From NCBI GenBank assembly GCA_003433295.1, contig CP016202.1, forward strand, positions 139,703 through 200,646: a DNA stretch of 60,944 nucleotides, read 5' to 3'. Shown here piece by piece: positions 8,446 through 17,180 of the stretch. The DNA comes from Eubacterium minutum ATCC 700079. GTDB taxonomy: Bacteria > Bacillota > Clostridia > Peptostreptococcales > Anaerovoracaceae. The translations under genes and the position numbers were made by a program. Below the pieces are notes generated by a model. It was not told the DNA's origin and searched no databases. It saw only the letters and a list, made by a program, of their open reading frames with translations. The first letter of the stretch is position 1. Each line of letters starts with the position of its first letter.

Positions 8446-10188
8446 ATGGGGGTATATAAAAAATTATTTGCGTATGTACCGGAGAAGAAGTACTTGGCGG
8501 TTGTTTCCATGTTTTTTTCTCTGCTTGCGGCAGCGCTTACAGTAATGCCGTTCTGGTATCTTTGGAAGTTTTTGCGGGAATTGATGGTTTCGGGCAATGT
8601 GGATCGGGCAATAAGATATGCGATAATAATCGCAGTATTGATGCTGGCGCATATCTTTATCTACTTTTTCTCCCTCTGGGCATCGCATCTTCTGGCGTTC
8701 AGACTGGAAACGAACTTGCGAAAGACGGGGATAAGACATTTGCTGAGCGGTTCATTTGCTTTTTACGATATGAACCGGTCAGGGAATATAAGAAAGATAA
8801 TAGATGACAATGCGGCGCAGACTCACATGATAGTCGCTCATCTGATACCGGATCTGACCGGCGCGATAGCCATACCGGCTATCATGTATATACTGATGTT
8901 TATGGTTGATTACAAACTGGGTATTCTCCTCATCGTGCTCACGGTTATAGGCCTTGTTCAGATGAAACTCATGATGGGCGGACAGGAATTTATGAAAACC
9001 TACATGAAATCGCTTGAACGTCTGAATGCTGAATCCGTGGAATATGTAAGAGGCATGCAGGTAGTGAAGATCTTTAGAAATACCGTAATGTCGTTTAAAT
9101 CATTTTATGATGCGATAGTCACTTACTCAAGGTATGCACTTGAATATTCGAGATCCTGCAGAAGACCGTTTGTGATTTTTCAGGTGCTCTTTAACGTAGT
9201 CATAGTTCTGATCATTCCGGTGACTATCTACTACATAAACGGAGGCGGCGATCTGGATTTGATACTCGCCAAAACAGTGTTCTTTGCCTGCTTTGCGGGC
9301 TCGATATTTGCCTGCTTCATGCGGGTGATGTACGTCGGGATGTATCAGTTCCAGGCTATGGAGGTAATAAACAAACTGGAAGGACTCTTCCATGAAATGC
9401 AGGAAGGCAAACCTCTGCACGGAAGCATAGAGAATATGAAAAATACGGACATAGAGTTTGATGATGTCTCTTTCGGATACGACAGGGATGAAGTCCTGAG
9501 CAAATTGAGTTTCAAACTTAAGGGGAACAAGACATATGCGCTGGTGGGCGCGTCCGGGAGCGGAAAGTCGACTATAGCAAAACTTATATCGGGATTTTAT
9601 AAACTGAACGGAGGAAGGATACTGATCGGAGATATTCCTTTGGAAGATTACAGCGAAAAGGCAATATCGGCTAATATCGCGTTTGTATTTCAGAATTCCA
9701 AACTCTTTAAGACCGATATATACGAGAATGTTGCAATGGGCAATCCGACTGCCGGCAGAGAAAAAGTGTTGGAAGCTCTGTCAGAGGCAAGGTGCGATGA
9801 GATACTGGATAAATTCCCTGAGAGGGAAAATACAATTATAGGCTCAAAAGGAGTACATCTGTCCGGCGGAGAGATTCAGCGTATTGCCATCGCAAGGGCA
9901 ATACTGAAAGATGCACCCATTATCATTTTGGATGAGGCAAGCGCTGCGGCGGACCCCGAAAATGAATATGAAATACAGCAAGCGTTCTCGAGCCTTATGA
10001 AAGATAAAACCGTTATAATGATTGCTCACAGGCTCACGTCGATCCGCAACGTGGATGAGATTCTGGTGGTCGATCGCGGGAAAATCATAGAGAGAGGAAC
10101 TGACGAAGAACTCATGAAGCTGAACGGTAAATATGCGATGCTTCAGAATATGTTCCGGAAAGCAAATGATTGGAGGGTTTATGATTGA
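8446..10188 (+). CDS. ABC exporter half-transporter, first of pair 2
   Basis: A 580-residue fused permease/ATPase. The transmembrane domain covers about residues 1-320, with strongly hydrophobic helices from the N-terminus (YLAVVSMFFSLLAAALTV). The ATPase part shows GASGSGKST, FVFQNSKLF, LSGGEIQR, IIILDEAS and IAHRL. TTAGGAGG lies just upstream of ATG 8446. The last eight bases overlap the start of the next gene, the same coupling as in pair 1. The two pairs look like a duplicated arrangement, though the proteins have diverged widely. The substrate is unknown. Confidence 0.92.
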   Translation: MGVYKKLFAYVPEKKYLAVVSMFFSLLAAALTVMPFWYLWKFLRELMVSGNVDRAIRYAIIIAVLMLAHIFIYFFSLWASHLLAFRLETNLRKTGIRHLLSGSFAFYDMNRSGNIRKIIDDNAAQTHMIVAHLIPDLTGAIAIPAIMYILMFMVDYKLGILLIVLTVIGLVQMKLMMGGQEFMKTYMKSLERLNAESVEYVRGMQVVKIFRNTVMSFKSFYDAIVTYSRYALEYSRSCRRPFVIFQVLFNVVIVLIIPVTIYYINGGGDLDLILAKTVFFACFAGSIFACFMRVMYVGMYQFQAMEVINKLEGLFHEMQEGKPLHGSIENMKNTDIEFDDVSFGYDRDEVLSKLSFKLKGNKTYALVGASGSGKSTIAKLISGFYKLNGGRILIGDIPLEDYSEKAISANIAFVFQNSKLFKTDIYENVAMGNPTAGREKVLEALSEARCDEILDKFPERENTIIGSKGVHLSGGEIQRIAIARAILKDAPIIILDEASAAADPENEYEIQQAFSSLMKDKTVIMIAHRLTSIRNVDEILVVDRGKIIERGTDEELMKLNGKYAMLQNMFRKANDWRVYD

Positions 10189-11899
10189 TAAGATAAGAAG
10201 GACATTTGCTCTTACCGAAGACGGGGCAAAAGGAATAATAAAAGCATCTTTGGGTTCATGCCTGATGTATATGGCATATATGCTGCCGATAATACTACTG
10301 ATGATATTTGTGCAGGATGCTCTTGGGGACGACCTTAAGGGAGCGCTCGTTTATGTAGGCATAATGGCTGCCATAATTGTAGTAATGTATGTGTTTATCA
10401 ATATTTCATATAACACAACTTACAATGAAACATATAAAGAAGCGGCGAATCTCAGAATCTCAATAGCCACAACCCTGAAAGGTCTGCCGTTGTCGTATTT
10501 TTCAAGACATGATGTAAGCGATCTTTCACAGACGGTAATGCAGGATGTGGCGGATGTCGAACATGCGATGAGCCACGCGATTCCGGAGGCCATAGGCTTT
10601 GCAATATATTTTCTGCTGATTGCAATTTTGATGATCAGCGCGAACCCGACGATGGGACTGAGCATAATAGCGCCGATCGCGGTGAGCACGATTCTGGCGA
10701 TTATAACAAGAAAAATACAGGTGAATGCAACGACGAAATTTTTTCATAAGCTCAGGGAAAACAGTGAGTCGTTTCAGGAAGCCATAGAGATGCAACAGGA
10801 AATAAAGAGTTACGGCAGAGAGGACCTCGTGGAACATGAGATGGACAATCTTGTCGATGAAGTTGAAAGGATACACATTAGGACAGAATTTGCACAGGCT
10901 GTGACGGTCAACGCATCCGCTTCAATAATCAGGTTTGCTCTGGGACTTTCGGTAATCGTCGGAAGTTATCTGTATGCGGCAGGCGAGATAAGCCTTTTAT
11001 ATCTTGTGGGATACATAATTGCGGCGACCAGAATAGTGGATGGAATAAGCGGTCTGTTTATGAATATTGCAGAGATCCTTTACATTGATTCCAGAATAAA
11101 GAGAATACGGGAAATCAGTGAAGTCGAGGTTCAGGAGGGAAAGCCCTGTGAGATAGGCAAGTTTGACATTGAATTCAGTCACGTGGGATTTTCGTATGAC
11201 GGGAAGCAAAAGGTTGTGGACGATATTTCATTTGTGGCAAAACAGGATGAGGTGACGGCACTGATCGGACCGAGCGGGTGCGGAAAGACGACGGTTTTAA
11301 GGTTGATGTCAAGACTTTACGACAATGATTCGGGCGAAATACTCATAGACGGTAAAAATATAAAGGAGATAGATACGGACAGCCTGTTTGAAAAGATTTC
11401 GATAGTCTTTCAGGATGTTACGCTGTTTAATACAACGATAATGGAAAATATAAGGCTCGGCAACACCGATGCCGGCGACGACGAGGTGAAAAGAGCCGCG
11501 GAACTGGCGAACTGCGACTTTATCGCCAATCTTCCTGACGGCTACGATACGATGATAGGCGAAAACGGTATGAAACTTTCCGGCGGGGAACGTCAGAGAA
11601 TATCGATTGCCAGAGCTATACTCAAAGACGCTCCGATAATAATTCTGGATGAAATAAGTGCGTCCCTGGATGTTGAGAACGAAATGAAAATACAGAACAG
11701 CCTCAATCACCTGATAAGGGGAAAGACCGTAGTGATAATATCCCACAGATTGAAATCGGTTGAGAAAGCCGATAAAATCATAGTTATGAACTCAGGAAAA
11801 ATTGAGAGTACGGGAAAACACGATGAGCTTTTGAAAAAATCTCCAACTTACTCGCTTATGATAAGCAGAGCGAGAATGACGGAGAAATACGTATATTGA
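10181..11899 (+). CDS. ABC exporter half-transporter, second of pair 2
   Basis: 572 residues from ATG 10181, which is chosen because GGAGG lies at 10172-10176 and the position overlaps the upstream stop by eight bases as in pair 1. The frame is open further upstream but only into the previous gene. The ATPase motifs are GPSGCGKTT, IVFQDVTLF, LSGGERQR, IIILDEIS and ISHRL, all functional-looking. It is the last gene of the transporter group, followed after four bases by a large GC-rich hairpin. With its partner it should form a membrane exporter-type heterodimer of unknown substrate. Confidence 0.92.
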   Translation: MIDKIRRTFALTEDGAKGIIKASLGSCLMYMAYMLPIILLMIFVQDALGDDLKGALVYVGIMAAIIVVMYVFINISYNTTYNETYKEAANLRISIATTLKGLPLSYFSRHDVSDLSQTVMQDVADVEHAMSHAIPEAIGFAIYFLLIAILMISANPTMGLSIIAPIAVSTILAIITRKIQVNATTKFFHKLRENSESFQEAIEMQQEIKSYGREDLVEHEMDNLVDEVERIHIRTEFAQAVTVNASASIIRFALGLSVIVGSYLYAAGEISLLYLVGYIIAATRIVDGISGLFMNIAEILYIDSRIKRIREISEVEVQEGKPCEIGKFDIEFSHVGFSYDGKQKVVDDISFVAKQDEVTALIGPSGCGKTTVLRLMSRLYDNDSGEILIDGKNIKEIDTDSLFEKISIVFQDVTLFNTTIMENIRLGNTDAGDDEVKRAAELANCDFIANLPDGYDTMIGENGMKLSGGERQRISIARAILKDAPIIILDEISASLDVENEMKIQNSLNHLIRGKTVVIISHRLKSVEKADKIIVMNSGKIESTGKHDELLKKSPTYSLMISRARMTEKYVY

Positions 11900-11903
11900 A
11901 CGA

Positions 11904-11957
11904 CGGCGCGCTGCCCGGGGGTACCATTGCTTAGACGTACCACCGGGCAGCGCGCCG
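11904..11957 (+). terminator. large hairpin after the ABC genes
   Basis: A 21-bp stem with one mismatch (11904-11924 with 11937-11957) and a 12-base loop starts four bases after the last ABC stop. It is very GC-rich (arm starts CGGCGCGCTGCCCGG). A T-rich stretch (about 11969-11974) follows only after 11 bases, so it is not a canonical intrinsic terminator. It probably ends or protects the transcript. Confidence 0.55.
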
Positions 11958-12122
11958 ATTGTAAGGACTTTTTTCTTTGAGGAAGCTGTGAAATCCATAT
12001 GTTTAATGTTGACAATCAAATAAAAATATAAGAAAATTAAACATAAGTCATTGCCGGTTGTCATTCGCGGTTATGTCAAGGAGCGGACAACTTCAATGTA
12101 TGCGTAAATGAAAGGGGAATGC

Positions 12123-14615
12123 ATGAAGAAAGCGAAATTTATAACGGTGTTGGCACTGTCGCTCACGATGATGGCAAGCCAATCGGCGGCAGCTTTCACG
12201 GACGGCGGGTCGGGGGAAGGTACACCGAAAACACCGGTCGCAAAAGTTGTAAGTGAAAAGAGAGAAACCGCCGCTGAATTGATGAAAGGCGGAAAATACG
12301 TAAAAAATGAGTTGCTCGTAACTTATGATGATGATATGAGCGACCGTAAAATCAAGAGGGCGGTAAACTCGGACAGCGGAAAATGTGAGGACATTTTTGA
12401 GGCGACAGCCGATACCAAGACGGCGGTCGTCAGAGTTGCGGCGGGGCAAACGATGAAAAACACGATGGGTAAATTCCTACAGGACGGACGCGTGCTTGCC
12501 GTACAACCAAACTACAGATACAGGATAAGATCTGAAGAAAATAAGGACGACGAAAATTTTACAAAGTCCGACAGACCGTATTATCAGTATTTCATAAATG
12601 CCGTGAAAGCGAGAGAGGCGTGGAAGAAACTTGGGAATAAGCCCGCCGCACGAACTCGTGTGGCGGTTATAGATACCGGAGTTGACTCAAAGCACGAGGA
12701 TCTGCAGGCAAATCTGTTGCTGCAGAACGGTAAGTACAAGGCATTTTACAATGGAAATGAGACCGAGGCGGCGGGTGACACCGGAAATCACGGAACGCAT
12801 GTCACGGGGATAATAGGCGCAACTTACGGAAACGGTAAAGGCGGTTTAGGCATAGCTTCGGGTCCCGGAAACAACCTTTCGGAAATAATGGTTGTCGGAA
12901 GCAGCGCGGATGGAGAATATCTGACGACCGCGGATATAATCAGTTCAATAAATCATGCGGCGTCAAAAGGCGCGAAAGTGATGAATATGAGCTTCGGGGA
13001 CGCTCGCAGGGACAGGCTCATGGGAAAAGCCATCAAAGACGGTTATTACAACAAGGGAATAACTTTTGTTGCGGCGTCGGGAAACAATAATACAGATGAT
13101 TACGGTGAACCCGAAGGGCTGAAAGAGGTCATCTCCGTGGCGGGAAGCAACCGGAACGGAGAGAGGTGGACTTTCGGAAGCATGGGAGGCTCAAACTACA
13201 GCAATTCCGTTGACATTTCCGCACCCGGTGAAGGTGTCATGAGCACCGTTCCGGGGAATAGGTACGAAAGATTTACCGGAACGTCCATGGCTTCTCCCGC
13301 AGTGGCTGCAGTGGCTGCTCTGATGCTCGACGCAAACCCCGCTCTGACGCCGAGACAGGTAAAGAATATAATGTGCGCGTCAAACGGAACACCTTTCAAC
13401 CAATACACCGGATACGGCCTTGTCGATGCGGAAAAGTGCGTCGAAAACACACAGAAAGCAAAAGAGGATCCGGCAGCGGTGGAATCGGTCGAAATGAAAG
13501 TAAAAGAAGCATCGGTGTATGAAGACGACGATGTGTCCATAGATGCGCTTGTAAGACCTGCAACAAACTTAACAAATATCACATGGTCAAGCAGCGACGG
13601 GAAAATCGCCCAAGTTGACGATAACGGAACAGTGACCGGAATTGCCGCGGGAACCGCTACCATTACCGCAAGTGCGGGAAGCAAATCGGTTTCGTGCGTC
13701 GTAAAAGTTAAGCCGGCGGTAAAAGCGGAAAAGATAGAGATCGTTCCGAATTCAATACCTAAAGACGGTGAAGTCGGAGTAAATGAAATGCTGACTTTGA
13801 AAGCAAGAATATACCCGCAGAATGCAACCAACAAGGAAATCTACTGGAAGGTGGAGAAACCTGACGGCAAGGCGCTGACTGTTGACGATGATGGCAATGT
13901 CGAAGGTGTAAAACCCGGTGTCGCAAAGATCACGGCATATACATTTGCAAAACCTGCGGAAGGTACGAAGCTCGGTGAAGCGGCGAGAAAAATATCCCAC
14001 ACCATAACGATGAAAGTGAAAGAGTTTCCGAAAGGTATAAAAATATATTCGTCGCCGTCATGGCTCATGAAGGGCAAAAAGGGCAAAATATCCGCAAAAA
14101 TAAAAGACTTCAAAGGAACGAGCGATTCTGAACTTGTCGCGCACTACGGGATTAAATATATAAGCAACAATTCTCAAGTCGCAAAGGTGGACGAAAAAAC
14201 CGGCAGGATTACTGCCGTGAAGCCGGGCGTGGCCTATCTGTCGGCGGAATACAACTATATCGATAAATTTGAAGAGGCACACCGTTTTTACGACCGTAGG
14301 AAAATCATAATTTCAAAGAAAAACTACAGGGGAAAGAGAGATTACAGACTGAAACGCGTCGGGAAAAAACGTTCTGCGAAGGTAAAACTCACATGGAAGA
14401 GAATTCCGATCGCCTCGGGATATATCCTGAAAAGGGCCACTTCCGCAAAAGGCAGATATAAACAGCTGAAGAAAATAAAGTCGGGAAGCAGGACAAGGTA
14501 TGCTTTCAAAGCCGGGCGTAAAGGATTCTATAAGGTAAGAGCGTACTGCAAAGTCAATCGGAAAACCATGTATTTCGGTTATTCCAACATAGTGAGAGTT
14601 GCAGCTAAGAAATAA
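12123..14615 (+). CDS. secreted subtilisin-like protease with Ig-like and Fn3-like domains
   Basis: An 830-residue S8 peptidase. A signal peptide (MKKAKFITVLALSLTMMA, probable cut near AAAF) and a propeptide (about 40-140) precede the catalytic domain. The triad is Asp184 (AVIDTGVD), His223 (GNHGTHVTG) and Ser388 (GTSMASPA). After it come two Big2-like bacterial Ig domains (about 453-636), a third related domain (637-735) and a C-terminal lysine/arginine-rich Fn3-like module (736-830). That module recurs in three secreted proteins at 49.6-59 kb. There is no LPXTG or other sorting signal. ATG 12123 is preferred over ATG 12108 because AAAGGGG lies five bases before it. It is cotranscribed with the next gene (12-base gap). 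The substrate is unknown. Confidence 0.92.
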   Translation: MKKAKFITVLALSLTMMASQSAAAFTDGGSGEGTPKTPVAKVVSEKRETAAELMKGGKYVKNELLVTYDDDMSDRKIKRAVNSDSGKCEDIFEATADTKTAVVRVAAGQTMKNTMGKFLQDGRVLAVQPNYRYRIRSEENKDDENFTKSDRPYYQYFINAVKAREAWKKLGNKPAARTRVAVIDTGVDSKHEDLQANLLLQNGKYKAFYNGNETEAAGDTGNHGTHVTGIIGATYGNGKGGLGIASGPGNNLSEIMVVGSSADGEYLTTADIISSINHAASKGAKVMNMSFGDARRDRLMGKAIKDGYYNKGITFVAASGNNNTDDYGEPEGLKEVISVAGSNRNGERWTFGSMGGSNYSNSVDISAPGEGVMSTVPGNRYERFTGTSMASPAVAAVAALMLDANPALTPRQVKNIMCASNGTPFNQYTGYGLVDAEKCVENTQKAKEDPAAVESVEMKVKEASVYEDDDVSIDALVRPATNLTNITWSSSDGKIAQVDDNGTVTGIAAGTATITASAGSKSVSCVVKVKPAVKAEKIEIVPNSIPKDGEVGVNEMLTLKARIYPQNATNKEIYWKVEKPDGKALTVDDDGNVEGVKPGVAKITAYTFAKPAEGTKLGEAARKISHTITMKVKEFPKGIKIYSSPSWLMKGKKGKISAKIKDFKGTSDSELVAHYGIKYISNNSQVAKVDEKTGRITAVKPGVAYLSAEYNYIDKFEEAHRFYDRRKIIISKKNYRGKRDYRLKRVGKKRSAKVKLTWKRIPIASGYILKRATSAKGRYKQLKKIKSGSRTRYAFKAGRKGFYKVRAYCKVNRKTMYFGYSNIVRVAAKK

Positions 14616-14627
14616 TAGGGGAAGGTC

Positions 14628-16280
14628 ATGAGAAAAAGGAAAGCTATTGTACTTTTTGCACTTATAATGTCACTGGCTCTGATTCCGGGTACGGTACTGG
14701 CGGGACATCAAAAAAATGCCGGGAATGCAAAAAAGAACGCGGTAAGAAGATTTGTGGGCGGCGAGAAGCTGAAAAAGGCGATCGACAACTTCAGCAGAGC
14801 CATTAAAATAAAAGAAAAAGAGGGGAGTGGCGAATCCTCTCTTAATATTGAAAAATCAATCGTTAGAGCATTTATTGATGAAGTATGGGGATTGGCGGTT
14901 TCCTCTTACCGTACTGACGATCCGGGAGTAAAAGGATATTCAAAAGATGTATGGGATGAACTTTCATCGATCTACTCGGATGCCATTGCGCGCATAAACA
15001 AGGCGACGGACGATGACGATTTGATCCAGGGATCGTTTATGTTGTTACCGGCGCAGTATTATATTGACGCATGCAGAAAAATCATAGCTCTGGGAGAAAT
15101 GAACTCTCAAATTTTCCCTAACGGGAAGAAGGACATACCTGACGGCAAAAAGCGTAAGAAAAAGGAAATCAAAAGCTATTTCAGGGATTTCAAAAAGAAG
15201 TCGTATAACAGCTTTTATTGGGGGAATATCCGCCAGAAAAGATATTCGCTTCTCAAACAACTTGAGAATGTGAAGACGTTTTCGGACTTTAGTCGCGTGA
15301 ACCAGGATTTCGGGATGATCAACGTCGTGTCCACCTCGACCACGGAAGAGGAGTTTTCCGTGGATGATAAAGGTGGAGTAAAGGTCGGAGGCCGGGAAGT
15401 TATCACCTTGAACTGGGTATACACTAAAAGTGAAGTGAAGAAACTCAAAAAAGCTATCCTTGAGTGGTCGGGACCTTATGTGGCTAAAGTTACAAAGAAA
15501 CTAAAGAAAAATAAGGCAGGAAAGATCAGAAAGTGGAAGAAAGAATTTGAAAGGAAAACCAGGAAAGATTACGATGTGGACTCGATGATGGATCGCTATG
15601 AAGCTTTTGAGGAAAAAGTTGAAGTAGAGATCGGAAATATCGCGAAAGGCGGCGAATTCGTGGACGTGGCAGAAGTCGAACGTTGCAAGAACAGGCTTTA
15701 TACCGAATATATGAGATACCGCATCAGTGATTATTCGGAGAAAAACTGGGGGAAAATCACGGATATATATTCCGCATCCATATTCAAGCTTGAAAATATC
15801 ACTATGCAGAGGGAACTGAAGGACAGCATATGGAAGAAAGCTATCGGCGACATGAAGAAAGTACCGACCAAAGTTCCGGAACTGAAGAAGAAGAAAATCA
15901 GGTACATTAAGATTCTGAAAGGACTGCTGCGTTCTCCGAGGTATAATAAAAAGAAGTTGAAAAGCATAGTCACAAAGGCGGTCGCCAGGATCAAAAAGAC
16001 GAAAGACGTCGATAAAATCGATGAAATTTTTACCGCTTATGAGTTGAAGACGGAGAAAAGCATCAAAACTTTCAGGATAAAGGTAAAAAAGGTCGGGGCG
16101 GGCAAGGCTTCAGGAAGCAAGACCGTGAGATACGGCTCATCGTTCAAAGTTGTGCTCGCGCCTTTTGCGGGTCACAGGATATCCGAGGTCAGAATCGACG
16201 GAAAGAGTGTAAAGTTGAAGAGCAGGTATGAGTTCAACAATATCAGAAAATCTCACAAATTGTCGATAATATTCCAATAG
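14628..16280 (+). CDS. secreted protein of unknown function, partner of the subtilase
   Basis: 550 residues with a clear signal peptide (AIVLFALIMSLALIPGTVLA, residues about 5-24). The bulk (25-480) is lysine-rich and predicted mostly helical, and I recognise no domain in it. The last 70 residues (about TVRYGSSFKVVLAPFAGH to the end) resemble the divergent InlB B-repeat type found at the ends of many clostridial surface proteins. GGGGAAGG precedes ATG 14628, and the 12-base gap to the subtilase gene indicates one transcript. It might be a substrate, inhibitor or partner of that protease; this is inference from position only. Confidence 0.75.
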   Translation: MRKRKAIVLFALIMSLALIPGTVLAGHQKNAGNAKKNAVRRFVGGEKLKKAIDNFSRAIKIKEKEGSGESSLNIEKSIVRAFIDEVWGLAVSSYRTDDPGVKGYSKDVWDELSSIYSDAIARINKATDDDDLIQGSFMLLPAQYYIDACRKIIALGEMNSQIFPNGKKDIPDGKKRKKKEIKSYFRDFKKKSYNSFYWGNIRQKRYSLLKQLENVKTFSDFSRVNQDFGMINVVSTSTTEEEFSVDDKGGVKVGGREVITLNWVYTKSEVKKLKKAILEWSGPYVAKVTKKLKKNKAGKIRKWKKEFERKTRKDYDVDSMMDRYEAFEEKVEVEIGNIAKGGEFVDVAEVERCKNRLYTEYMRYRISDYSEKNWGKITDIYSASIFKLENITMQRELKDSIWKKAIGDMKKVPTKVPELKKKKIRYIKILKGLLRSPRYNKKKLKSIVTKAVARIKKTKDVDKIDEIFTAYELKTEKSIKTFRIKVKKVGAGKASGSKTVRYGSSFKVVLAPFAGHRISEVRIDGKSVKLKSRYEFNNIRKSHKLSIIFQ

Positions 16281-16291
16281 CGTAAGCGAAC

Positions 16292-16327
16292 GCCGTTATC
16301 TGTACCGGGTGACGGCATAGGTTTTTT
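16292..16327 (+). terminator. weak terminator after the secreted-protein pair
   Basis: GCCGT (16292-16296) pairs with ACGGC (16312-16316), followed after five bases by seven T residues (16321-16327). The short stem and the gap before the T-run make this a weak call. Confidence 0.3.
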
Positions 16328-16346
16328 TAAGGAAAGGAAGAAGAAT

Positions 16347-17180
16347 ATGACGGATTGCAGTCAGGATTGCGGTTCCTGCGGTACAAGCGGATGTGAAAGC
16401 AAAGGAAATGACAGCGGGATAAGCAAAGCGAAATTGAACAGGGAATCGAGAGTAAGAAAGGTTATAGGCGTTGTGAGCGGCAAAGGAGGCGTCGGAAAAT
16501 CTTCCGTTACGTCGATGCTTGCGGTTTCCGCGTCGCACCTTGGAAAACAGGTGGCGGTTATGGATGCGGACATCACGGGTCCTTCGATTCCCACGGCGTT
16601 TGGGATAAGCGAAAAAGCAAAAGGGAATGAAGAAATAATTCTTCCCGAAACATCAGAATCCGGAATAAGGATAATGTCCATCAACCTTTTGCTTGAGAAT
16701 AATACGGATCCTGTGGTATGGAGAGGTCCTATCGTCGCAAACGTGGTTCGACAGTTCTGGAGCAACGTAATCTGGGGCGATGTAGACGTTATGTTTGTGG
16801 ATATGCCTCCGGGAACCGGTGATGTTGCGCTTACGGTTTATCAGTCGCTTCCGATTGACGGAATAGTGGTTGTGACCTCGCCGCAGCAGCTTGTCGGAAT
16901 GATAGTGGAAAAGGCTTACAGGATGGCGGAAATGATGGATGTCCCTATCCTCGGTATAGTGGAGAATATGGCGTATTTTACATGTCCCGACAACGGAAAG
17001 GACTATGCGATTTTCGGAGAAAGTCACATAGGGGAAATCGCTGCGAAGCACGGACTGAAAAACACGGCCAAACTTCCGATAGATCCCGGACTTGCCACAG
17101 CATTTGACACAGGTAAAATGGAGGAGTATCGGAGCCTTGAAATTGACAGGCTGACAGATGCACTTTTAGAAAATGGATAA
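16347..17180 (+). CDS. Mrp/NBP35-family iron-sulfur carrier ATPase
   Basis: A 277-residue P-loop ATPase that carries or inserts Fe-S clusters in the cytoplasm. The N-terminus has a cysteine cluster (CSQDCGSCGTSGC, residues 4-16) like eukaryotic Nbp35. The deviant Walker A GKGGVGKSS is near residue 46, and the Walker B/switch II motif DMPPGTGD follows. The family's C-terminal CxxC, which bridges a cluster between two subunits, reads CPDN here, so the second cysteine is missing. A good ribosome binding site precedes ATG 16347. Its last 15 bases overlap the convergent exonuclease gene. Confidence 0.9.
   Translation: MTDCSQDCGSCGTSGCESKGNDSGISKAKLNRESRVRKVIGVVSGKGGVGKSSVTSMLAVSASHLGKQVAVMDADITGPSIPTAFGISEKAKGNEEIILPETSESGIRIMSINLLLENNTDPVVWRGPIVANVVRQFWSNVIWGDVDVMFVDMPPGTGDVALTVYQSLPIDGIVVVTSPQQLVGMIVEKAYRMAEMMDVPILGIVENMAYFTCPDNGKDYAIFGESHIGEIAAKHGLKNTAKLPIDPGLATAFDTGKMEEYRSLEIDRLTDALLENG

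Noticed and set aside
12093-12449. Long minus-strand frames under the secreted-protein genes, for example 12093-12449, 13196-13834 and 50719-51207
   Set aside because: Plus-strand genes with signal peptides and domains explain these regions; the opposite frames are low-complexity shadows of Ala/Lys/Glu-rich codons.
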